Assembly (NCBI GenBank): GCA_021904315.1
Contig: CM038907.1
Coordinates: 24,187,223 to 24,251,222, forward strand
Direction: 5' to 3'
Source of the DNA: Sphagnum magellanicum
Taxonomy: Eukaryota; Streptophyta; Sphagnopsida; Sphagnales; Sphagnaceae
DNA: 64,000 bases
The translations under genes were made by a program, and so were the position numbers. Positions 24,401 to 34,860 of this stretch are shown here, piece by piece (position 1 is the stretch's first letter; each line of letters opens with the position of its first letter). The notes below the pieces were generated by a model that ran no database searches, had not been told where the DNA came from, and was given only the letters and a program-made list of their open reading frames with translations.

Positions 24401-27400
24401 CTATATATGTTGCCATGCCACATTCTGCATGGGTGGAGGTGCGTAGTGAAATCTCTTCAACATAGTTTTCTCTCTGACCCAAAAGGCTTTGTGATTGCAC
24501 ACTCTTGTGTGAACTCCAAGGGAATGGCATTCCAGAGGCTGTATAGACCTGCCCTAAGAACAGTTGGTTCAACTCTCTTACATGCACTGTTCAAATAGTG
24601 TCAGAAGAACAGAGCACAATTGCACACTATTTTGTGAACCTTCCTGCAGGATTACATTGCATTTGAAGTCCTTGTTTGTCCTCGTGCTGATGTGGTTACT
24701 GATCCTTGCCAGATGAAATGTTCAATATATGCACTGTTGCTGATGTTAATTATCATGTTCATGCAGTTAGATAGGGACTTGCAAGGAAGCTTGGAGAAAT
24801 TATTCAGTGTATGCACTGATAAATTTTGGCACAAAGGCCGCATCTTGGTGCAAGTGGAACACCAAATGGTTTTGATTGTTGATGGTCAGTTTCATGTCAC
24901 ATTCTGTAGCTATATAAGAGCTGGATGAATACATGAATGGCTATTCTTAATGCCTCACAACAAATGATAGAATGAAGACTTTTAGGACTTTCTGGATCAA
25001 ATTTATATTCAGTTGGTGTCGAGACCTCTGATGACCAGCATTTGGTGTTGATACAACCAGGAAAATTAGATTCTGTTTTTAGATGGTGGAGTCGGCTTGG
25101 TAACAGCTGCATATGTCTGACTTGGGTCTGCAGGCAATATTGTTGAAAGGAAAGTGATGGATCCATTGAGTCAACCCTACATTCAATCAGTGCGCCCCCT
25201 TGCAATTGTAGCTGGTGAAGAAACGAAAATCAGTTTAAAGGGGTTCAACCTTGCCCATTCTGGGACCAGGCAAGTGTGATTGCTTTTAGATAATTTCATG
25301 GGTGGGTATGTGAAGATTGCAATTCAATGTATGACATGTGCCTTGACATAAATTGCCATCAATGGGATACATTGATTTTTGGTTCTCTTTGGTTCAGGTT
25401 ACTTTGTGTGTACCGTGGAAAGCATTTGTCACAAGGAGTTTTGAGTGTGGAGGACGAAGACACAGACAATACTGATGTTGAAAGTGATATTGAAAGTGAT
25501 GAAGTCCACAGCTATGATGTGGAGGGTGTAGAGAACAACAGTGTTGTGCCCACAATTGATCAAGCTGTATTTAAAGTTGATCACACTTTCACTGTCTGTG
25601 GAGCACGTTCTGATGCTGTGGGTCGATGCTTTGTGGAGGTATGAATGTCCCAGTTGTAGATTACAAAGAAAATCTCTACTCAAGTTTGGAGCTTGACATT
25701 GATTGTTTATACATCTATTAGCATACTTGTGGGGTCTTTTTCTAGGGGAGAATGATGTCTGTGGGGCCTAATGGTTTAATGTTTCATTTAAGGCCTGGGA
25801 CTTGGGAATAGTTGTACTGCTTTTGATCCAAGGGAGGTCTTAACTTGTAAAATCTTGGGATATGCTGAGAATTCATGATTTTGTGATGGATGCAGGTGGA
25901 ACGAAATCTCAATGGAGGAAATTCAAAGCCAGTCATAATTTCAAACGCATTAGTATGCAAGGAGCTCTGCAACCTAGAAGAAGAGATTGAGGCAGCAAGT
26001 TTACGTGCAGCTGAGGCAGCTGAAAGAGATGGCCTTGCACCCTGTGACATTCTGTTCTGTAGAGAGGTGGGACGTGCTGTAGCAGAAGAGAATGTTGCAT
26101 GCATCTTACATGAACTGGGATGGTACTTCCAGAGCAGCAGCTGTTGGCAATTGAATAGCTCTGGTTCTCTTGACATGGTAAGTGATTTCATGTCTTGGTT
26201 CATGTCCTTGATTTCATGGGCAAGTAGGTTAGTTGTGCTTGCACTCATGTGCTATTGCCCAATCTGGATTGAGATTTGTGGTTATAGTCTGCCGATGCTG
26301 GCAAATAAGCAGATCAACAGATGAGGATAGTGTAGTCAATGATAAATGAGCTCATATGATAAATTGCTGCATGCGCTGCTAGAAAGTTAGCAGGCAAACT
26401 TTCAAATTACCTTGAATTCTGGTTCAGGGATATCATGGTGGGGCTAAGGGGTTAGAAAGGCACCCCCAAAGGTCACTTTTGCCCACACACCCTGCCTGAC
26501 TATTGAAAACATTACACAAGGTCTGAGTGTAGAAGGAGCACCTTTATGTAGCTGTTTTGCCATGGGTAACATGGAGGGTATCTATTACATACCATGTACA
26601 AATTTTACATTGTTGTGTGCTTGTGGTTGTGCTTTGGAAAATTATGTCTTTTCTCCAATTGAATTATGATCCATTTTTTGCAGGTTCATGCTCTCCGTAT
26701 GAAGCAACTGTTGGTCTTCTCAGTTGAACGTGATTGGTGCTCTGTGGTGCAAAATCTTCTGGACATGCCATTTGAAAAAGCAGAGGCTGACTCTTTTTTC
26801 AGCAAACTGTCCTATGTCATGAAAGACAAGATGAGTTTGTTGCATCATGCAGTTCGCAGGAAGTGCAGGCCCATGGTGGAGCTTCTGTTGGCTTATGTAC
26901 CTTCATCCCTAACAAAAGGGACTGATTCTGGGTTGGAGAATTTCCAGACGATCATGCAGTTCAAATTGCAGTGGGGCAACTTGATAAGGCCAGACATGGC
27001 TGGACCTGCAGGCTTGACACCCTTGCACATTGCAGCTAGCATGCAAGGTGCTGAGGATGTTGTGGATGCCCTCACAAGTGACCCCTGTCAGGTGTGTTTT
27101 CAGTTGCATCTGAATTTGGTTTAGATGATGTTTAAAAGCAGCAGTCATCACAGGTCATCACTTCTGTTTGTGATGACGGTGATTGTCTGACACTTTGTGA
27201 GCATCTCTCATAAGGTTATGACTGCACTCATTTTCATGTTGCCTTCAAATTGTTGTTGTGGAGATTCCTTTGCAGTTTCATAGATATTTAGATATTTTTG
27301 AAAGGCAACTTGCAACTTCATCAGTGACCCATATTATTCACTATCAGCTGTATTTGTGGATCCAGTGGATATTGCTAAGTTAAAACATTCACATGGTGGT

Positions 27401-27878
27401 ACCTGTACAGGTTGGGTTGCTTGCTTGGTTCAACACACAGGATGAGAGTGGGCAGACACCTCACAGCTTGGCACTCTTAGGAGGAAATGTCAGGTCTGTA
27501 CAGTTGGTGAGAGCCAAAGTTGCTCTCCTTGAGCGTGTAGGAAGAAGTGTGGCTATCAATATCCCAGGGGAATCTTTTCCACCCAGTCAGGATGGAAGAT
27601 CCAGTGAAGCTTTAAGGTCAGCATGGGGAAATTGCAGCTCTGCTTCAGGAGAGAAGCTCAATGCTGGCAAGGCAAGGTCCTCATGCAGGGTTTCTGCAAG
27701 ATGCCCTAGCAGGCAGGGTGGTATCCTATCTAGCTATATTCCTAAGTCCTTCTTTCTATCTTTGGTGTTGATTGCAACTGTCTGTGTTTGTGTGTCTCTG
27801 GTGTTTAAGGGTCCTCCACCTGTGAAGTTTGTTCAATCTCCTTTCCACTGGGATGGTTTGGGGTCTGGTACACAGTAG
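21448..27878 (+). CDS. SBP-box transcription factor, long ankyrin-containing SPL1/SPL12/SPL14 type
   Basis: This encodes a plant-specific SBP-domain transcription factor, expected to act in the nucleus at GTAC-core sites. Exons: 21448-22115, 22542-22735, probably a 26-bp exon 22869-22894, then 22973-23887, 24038-24121, 24331-24438, 24767-24884, 25134-25269, 25398-25638, 25896-26177, 26684-27091 and 27411-27878; about 1215 residues. The SBP domain starts at residue 175 with Cys177, Cys182, Cys199 and His202 as the first zinc site and Cys218, Cys221, His225 and Cys237 as the second. A bipartite basic nuclear signal lies at 234-250. The SBP domain is split by the family's usual intron. An N-terminal [10 protein letters not shown] motif, ankyrin repeats at about 975-1090 and a C-terminal hydrophobic segment at 1173-1192 ([12 protein letters not shown]) match the long SPL clade. 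The 25269/25398 junction uses a GC-AG intron. The 22735-22973 junction is uncertain; the 26-bp exon is the most frame-consistent solution I found. Confidence 0.9.
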
Positions 27879-30240
27879 AGAAGAACACTGTGCTACCAGG
27901 CCTCCAGCATGCTCAAGTCACTGGCTGATTCAGTGACAGATCAATTGAAGAGGATGTGCCAGTCTGCTTTTGTGTTTGTCATCCAAACTTTACCAAGGCT
28001 GCACCTGTTGCTATTAGTGCACTCCATGACATCTCTTCACATTAAGCCTAGTCTGCAGCCTCAAATCTCGCAATTTGTATTCTACTATAGAGATCAAATT
28101 TTTTGATTTCTTGCTATGAAATTTGATTAGAGCTGTAGTGAGCCATACCTTTTGCAAGATTCTGTTTGTCAAAGAAGATGGACATTCTCATGTGCAATTC
28201 AATTGCTCCTATCCAAGCTGCTGACCCTTACTACTATGGGCCAGCTGCAGTTGATTTGTTGTGCAGACTCCAAGCAGGGTATTGGATAGTATCTATAGCA
28301 TGGTTTGTTCTCTGGCTATATCACATGGTAGTATTACCTTTGAGGTCATTTCATGAACAGTTGGTGCATTGTGAAGAGGCCTGATTGGTCATGCATTGTG
28401 TTGTCTATGCTGGCTAATCCAATTGCATGCTAGTCTGCCTGGATGGTCCTCACCAAGGTGCTATTGCCACAAACAGCTACAGTTTCTTTCTTCATGCAGA
28501 TATATTTGTCCATGTCAGTCTCTGTTCTCATACTTTGCCTACATGAGGTTTCTTGTGAATCTTGCTGCTATGAGCTGCATCCCAATCTGTCTGTCCAATG
28601 GAGAGAATAGCATTTTGTGATTATGCTGTTGACAATGCATTGCTGGAATGATTCTTTTATGACTTGAAAACATTTTTGTGGGTAGAGTGTGAGAATCATG
28701 CTGCCATGCTGATTTTCAAAGCTCTCAACTTGCTGTCTATGTAATTCAAAACAATGTAGCTTGATTGTCAGCAATTTCCCATATTCATAGTAGGCCTGGA
28801 TTCATTGTTGAGTTCACATTGTTCCTCATTTTCCTCTACAAGGAAGGCTATGCCACAAAACATGCTCTCAAACTAACAATGACACCTTTCCTGTAGTTAG
28901 CTATTGTTTCTGTGTGAAAAAGATGAGCATGTTCCAAGACTCAATATGAATCCTATCAATGGACCAAAGAAAATTTCTATCACATTTAAGTTATTGCAAA
29001 GCATTTGAAATCAACTGGGCCCAGTGAAAATTGTGAACCAAATCCAAAGTGAGGATGGAAAAAGTACACACAAAGAAAATAGGGGACTAAACTGCTTTCC
29101 TTGCCTAATAAGTCCTGACATGAGTTCATCCTTGATTTAGATTTGCTTTACCTGCTGCATTTAGTGCAGCTTGTACTTTGCATAAAATCAAATGTTATAA
29201 GAATGAAATCCTTCAAATCTTGTGAAGTGATGCCCAGTTTCATGAAATGGCATCCAATTTTACTCACTTTCTAGTTTCCCTCCAATTGGGGATGCAACAA
29301 GGATTTGAGGGTTAAAAACTAAAGCCCAAAGATAGGGTGAGTTGGTGGATAACTTTATTGGCCCACTCATACTCCAGTACAAAATTCCAACTACCTTCAA
29401 ATGCTGATTATGTAATATCAAACCTTCATTTTATGACTGTGATATGTGGGAAGCATGTGGAGTTCATGGGCCTCATGATGGTGCTTGCTTAGATGCTAAA
29501 ATCACTAGCAATATGCTTGTTTGTCCAAATAAGATGGAACATTGCATGATAAGATATGATAAACATCACATGCATCTGTGAAAACATACATAACTTAATC
29601 TAGACCATAATGGGGAAGCTCAGAAATCCATTATCATATGCTGTTGAACTCTGAAACCATCTGTGGCTTTCTATTTACCAACATGAGTAAGTTCATCAAT
29701 TTGTTGCCATATGCACACATCTTTTACAAGAACAAGATGAAGCTCACAAATTTGCTGCTCAGCAGTAGGTCAGGTAGCAGTTATTCCAGCTAAGATATGT
29801 GTAATAGATGCAAGTCCAGTCCCACTAAGCTGATAATATTTCATGCACCTTTCACTTGGGTACTATTTCTACGGATTTGGTTCCCAGAAAAATGGAGATC
29901 AGAAATGTCTGGGACAATGTGCAGAAATGATGGGTCGATGAAACAACTTAATTCCCATCATCATTTTAAATTGAATGTAAAAAGGAAATTCATTACGAGA
30001 GCTCTGCAATAATATACATGGGCTCCTCTGCCCAGAAAATCTGTAGAAGTGGATAAAATGTCACTAAGGCCCTGATGACTACTTTGCATGAATTTGTCAT
30101 GTCCTTATAGGACAACTTCTGATGAAATCAGCTACTTTGCCTTCCCTGGTATCATTTTTTGGAGAATCCGTTGGTGATGTAATCAAGCCACAACCTGCAG
30201 TAGCTGCTCTTGTTTTGGTAGATTTGAATCTGCAATTTAT
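27879..30240. other. Convergent spacer: 3' ends of SPL and the LOTUS gene
   Basis: SPL (plus) and the LOTUS gene (minus) face each other across this 2.4-kb spacer. The first few hundred bases probably hold the SPL 3' UTR and the last few hundred the LOTUS 3' UTR. No additional coding block is recognisable; the short frames here lack family resemblance. Confidence 0.5.
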
Positions 30241-33200
30241 CTAGCTGCTTGTTGAATTGTGCCTATTTTCCCACATTTCTCCCAGGTCTGTTGACACCTC
30301 ACTACTACTTGAGTGGCAGTCATCCTCCTTGTGACACACATTTGAGGATCCCCCTGCATCCAGACCTTGATATGGCTGGATTCCGGCAGTTGCTAAATGC
30401 AGACTTAGATTTGATTTGCTGCGAGAGTTTTCATAGTCTTCCCGCAAGCAATCATATTGAATCATTTCAGGAAGGAGTCCAAGCAATGGGCTATCAGATA
30501 GCACAGGATCCTCTACCTCTTCAGCCCACATGTAGATGTGAGGATTCTTCGGATGTATTTTGAGGACATCAGCCATATCATGCAGAAACTGGAAAACAGG
30601 CAACAGGGCCGAGTGCCTTGACTTTTCATACCCATGTCTTGTAAGTGTGCTTGACAGGGTGCAGCCTGCAAAGTCAAGGTACCATCCTTCAAGAAGCTCT
30701 GCCCATATCCCACTTGGATTCTTCAGGAGCACCCAGAAAAGGACCTGTCGAAGCCCTGCTTTTGTTACGGAGAGCACCCTCAAATTCTTGGCAGATTGTA
30801 CAAGCTTGAGACAATCTGTGGCAGCAAATGCTGTTTGATCTATGACTTCAGGCATTGCTAGTACTACTGCCTTAAGATTCTCATACCCTTCCAAGGGTAA
30901 GGTGTGGCCTTTCCTTTTCTTGTAGACCTCAAAAAACTCTGCCACAGGAAGACCATGTCCAATATAGTTGTCACTACCCAGTATCAGCCTAAGTTCATGC
31001 TTGACTTTTGGAGAGGGAGAGGGATTCAAGAAATTTGAGTTTGAATTGCAAGCTTCAGTGTCACTCAACTTGTTTGCCCAACTCCCAATTTGAAGGCTCT
31101 GGCTTTGACTCTGACTGCTTGTTTTGAGTCCAGAAATGCTGAGCTTCACATCACAGGGTTTGAGTGAAGTCAAATCTTTGGACTCAACCTCATTGTCAGA
31201 GCAAGTGCCATCACCAACATTGCAATCCAATAGGTCAAGAAGTGGAAATTCACCATCCCTCAATTTCACCACTAGTGATCCATCTTCTCGACATCCAAGG
31301 CGTACAAAATCATCCATATCATGCAATAACATTTGCAGCTCTGCACAATCAGCAAGTTGAAATTCTGAACCCCTACCACCAAGCAGTCCTTGGGTGGTGG
31401 CATCTAAATCATAGAGGTATCCATTTGCTTTAAACATATCTGACAGTTTCCCAGAAAGGGTTTGTTCAAGGCATTGGACAAGTTCAAAAGGGTCTGGTCC
31501 TTCGGGGTAACGGGCCAGCAAGATAGCAAAAACTGCTGACCGCAAGCCAGTGGTGACAGTATTGACAACACGCCAATTTTCATGGGTTTCTGCAGGGAAC
31601 ACATAACCCGGTAGGTGGCTTCTTTGAAGGAAAATATCTTCCCAACAATGTACAAGTGCTTCAACTGAGGAAAATCCCATTGCATTTAGATCAAGAGTGG
31701 TGGAAAACATCTTTTCATAGATTTCTGATATCTTCAAAAGCTCTGCACCTTGGCCCTCATTGTGCAATGCTAATAGTAATCTGAGTCGCAATCTCACTTG
31801 TCGGGCAACATCTTCTCCAGACCATGGAAAGTCATCATCACAATCTTCAGACATTTGTAATTCAGAGGCTCTCAAGACTTGTAGGTCTGCAAGCTCTTCT
31901 AGGCACATACCTCCTGGCCCAATTCTTGCATCTGCTAGAACAAATACTTCCTCTTAAACCATGGCTTCCATATGTAATCAACAAACTTCAAATCTCTTAC
32001 AACAATGGCAGAAAGATAGATCTTCCTGCGAAAGGGATCGTTACTGGCAGGATAAAAACCTGTGAAAGTTCTCTCAAATCTATCATCAAAGTAAGACCCT
32101 CTTTGTGATTTTACTGATGTGATGTTCGGCTTCATGATTGCCTCCAACCCATGGCACATGACATGATCATGACAAGAGCTTACTCTTAGAGTGGAAAGAA
32201 TGCACCTGGAAGAGTTTGGAGTCATGCACCTTCAGTGACATCACTTGCCATGTCTGCTTGTGGTGGTGGTGCTGAATAGCTGCTCCATTGCTGATGATTG
32301 TATTTTGTGTCAGCTGTCTTCTCTTCCTCATTAACCACACAGTGCTTGCCTTCTCTAAGAGGCAAAAGCCTCTTGTCAGCTCTTCCAAGAAGCAACCCAT
32401 CTGTGAAAGCGGGGTCTTCGGCTCTCTTAGACAGATACACACGATTCTCCAGCCCAACCTCACTGATGTAAGCTATGTCAGGCATGTCAGTGAGCATGCA
32501 CTCCACATTGGGGGAATGATAGCCATGATCTGTAAGAATCTTGCATAGTGGTTCCATGAGTAGCCTGGAGCATTCCTCTTCCATTTCGCTGAATCCAAGG
32601 CCTCCAGGATGTTGCACTAGGACGTCATAAACAATCCTGCGCAGACCAGATCGAATGCCTGCTACAACCCTATGATTCTTGGATGAGTCCACCAGATGGA
32701 TTCTCCTTTGTTCACTCAGGATTACACGCTCCACCACATGTGGCATGGCTCGACACAACCTTGCTGCATTGCTGAACCCTGAATCCTCAATCTTCTTTCC
32801 AAATGTGTTCTCATACAAGCTCACGAAGGTGGAGACATGTCGGCCCTTCACTTCAAACAGAGGTGAAATTGCAATCACCCGCACTTCATATTGTAGCCTT
32901 GCACGGAAGTCTGGTTCTCGTGCTAAATACCTCATGCATTCATCTTCCCAGAGCTCATGAAAGTTCACATCTTCTTTGAAACTCAAGTCAGATGCTACTG
33001 CTCTTGACTCATCGCTGCCACTGTTGTTGTTTTCCTTTCGCATCATCATCATACCTTCACTTGTCTTATGACAATTCTCGTCCTCAGGTAGAGCTGGTTC
33101 AATCTCACCCATGATGCCTGAAATGATTTCCCCTTGGCTACCGTTAACAAAGGTAATCTGTACAAGATTTGTGGAACCTTGTAAGACAATACATGATGAG

Positions 33201-33627
33201 CTCGGAACTATCGACAGCAGATTTGTGTATCTCAAAGAGCCATCAGAACTCACAGATCGGATGCAAAGTGAAGACTGTAGATTATCCGGACACCAGATGC
33301 TGCATGATCCAAGCTAAAGAGCTCGAGACAAGGTTCATAGATCTAATGCATGAAGGAATCTTCATCAGCAACAAGATCTAAAGGAAGTCCTTTCCACAAG
33401 ACAATTGTTGTGTATTTTTTTGCTACATAACTGCATTGGTGGTTGTTTCGAATCTAACAACCACCAATGCAGTTATGTATGAGGAAATCTTAGAGATACC
33501 TTCCCGAGGAGCTTTCTTGCACGTCCTTATCGAGAACTTTGTTTGACCCCAAATCTCTGCCCAGTCTCTGGAGTTTCTTCACGACTTTTTTGAATTCTGA
33601 AGATTCAAATCTCATCAAAGCTAGCAT
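30241..33627 (-). CDS. Protein with six LOTUS/OST-HTH domains in three tandem pairs
   Basis: Exons 33627-33500, 33299-32230 and 31931-30241 join in frame (phases 2 and 1) to give 962 residues. The first ATG at 33627 follows an in-frame TAA. After a basic helical N-terminus the protein shows six repeats of the LOTUS (OST-HTH) pattern: a leading LR helix, G-L-x-x-x-E/F, a Y or C helix, G-x-x-L, G-F/Y, then an MP-D/E/H-V strand. Positions are about 175-246, 258-335, 443-504, 525-624, 709-777 and 789-869. Examples are SGFSNAARLCRAMPHVV, HGYHSPNVECMLTDMPDIAY and GYENLKAVVLAMPEVI. Each second member of a pair begins with the linker V-x-x-G-LR. Repeat 4 carries an insertion of about 20 residues; a Ser/Gln-rich linker separates pairs 2 and 3. 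LOTUS domains elsewhere bind DEAD-box helicases or RNA in silencing granules. No NYN nuclease, Tudor or zinc finger is visible, so the role is unknown. An alternative acceptor at 31934 would add one residue. Confidence 0.75.
33424..33479. other. Perfect 24-bp hairpin inside intron 1 of the LOTUS gene
   Basis: Bases 33424-33447 are the exact reverse complement of 33456-33479, leaving an 8-base loop (TCGAATCT). The hairpin lies wholly within the 200-base intron 33300-33499. It would form in pre-mRNA on either strand. It could be a short foldback insertion, a microinversion-type duplication or a small-RNA precursor. Confidence 0.9.
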
Positions 33628-34440
33628 CTGCTTGCCATGATCGGCGCGAGCTCGTTTCTTCACTACGTATGTCGGTTGTTATCCCCATTACCAGCAGCAA
33701 TTATGTGCAACAGTGCAGCCTGGCGTCACTAGCTGGATGCTCATAGAGGTATGGGAGCTTCTTGCATTTGAACGTTCAGATGCTTGCTCTTCTTCCTGAT
33801 TCACGCGTCATTCTTGGGTGTGCAAGAGATCCTTAAAAAATTGTATGGCTTGTGAAATGGCCCAATGCTTGAATTACATGGGCATCAAAACGCTCTGAAG
33901 TTTTGACAACAACAACACGGTGTGGAGGCGCTCCCTTTTTTCTGCTCTCTGCGATAGATCCTTGCGCTTGTAGATTGTAGACGTGTGCGTGCAAATACCT
34001 CTGTATCGATTTTCCTGCACCACAAGACAAACGTCCCATTGAGAGAGAGAGAGAAAAGGAGAAGAAGAAGATTGAGTTTGATTTTTTTTTTGGTAAAGGA
34101 TCTTCAACCTCGATTGTCTGAGCAGAAATCTTTTGGATATATTTAAGCGATGTCATCCTGGATTTCTCCCAAGAAATTGATAAGACGAGGACACAACAAT
34201 CAAGGCTGACACAAAAACGGAAAAACAATGAAAGAACAAAAATTCTCGCCAAACTCGATGCAGCAGATTCCAACAGCACACACCACCATGCTGCTGCTTC
34301 GTCTTCTTCTTCTTCTTCTTCGTCTTCTTTTTCCGACCGCAAAATTACGAATTCCCTTTCCCAAAAACAAGTGACAAAACAATAAACTCTAACGCAATTA
34401 TCTCAACAATTGCAATGGTGGAAACAAATAAATCAACCCA
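33628..34440 (-). promoter_or_regulatory. Upstream region of the LOTUS gene
   Basis: This lies directly upstream of the start at 33627 in transcription direction and probably contains the 5' UTR and promoter. A CTTCTTCTT run (GAAGAAGAA on the gene strand) at about 34297-34328 and a GAGAGAGAGA run at 34040-34053 resemble the purine- or pyrimidine-rich tracts common in plant 5' leaders. No start site could be fixed. Confidence 0.35.
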
Positions 34441-34860
34441 CAAGGTCATCGTCCAATGCAAATGTTACCTCCAACAAGAACCAATGTCACATGCACAAGG
34501 TCATCGTCCAATGCAAATGTTACCTCCAGCAAGAACCAATGTCACATGCACAAGGTCATCGTCCAATGCAAATGTTACCTCCAGCAAGAACCAATGTCAC
34601 ATGCACAAGGTCATCGTCCAATGCAAATGTTACCTCCAACAAGAACCAATATATCACATGCACAAGGTCATCGTCCAATGCAAATGTTACCTCCACCAAG
34701 AACCCATACATCACATGCACAAGGTCATCGTCCAATGCAGATGTTACCTCCAACAAGAACCAATATATCACATGCACAAGGTCATTGTCCAATGCAGATG
34801 TTACCTCCAACAAGAACCAATATGTCACATGCACGAGGTCATCGTCCCATGGAGATCTTA
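34441..34860. repeat. Minisatellite, about 7.5 copies of a 55-57 bp unit
   Basis: The marker CAAGGTCATCGTCC begins at 34441, 34496, 34551, 34606, 34663, 34720 and 34777, with a diverged copy at 34834. The first three periods are 55 bp and the rest 57 bp, the two sizes differing by an AT insertion near AATATATCAC. All three plus-strand frames and one minus-strand frame stay open across most of the array, which is why several overlapping open frames of 150-170 codons appear. These carry no domain and are best treated as by-products of the repeat. The array ends in a CTC/CAACAA simple repeat. Confidence 0.9.

Noticed and set aside
33253-33299. Translation start of the LOTUS gene at the GTG near 33253
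   Set aside because: It is an internal codon; the frame is open upstream to a good acceptor at 33300 that joins in phase to an ATG-initiated exon at 33627-33500.
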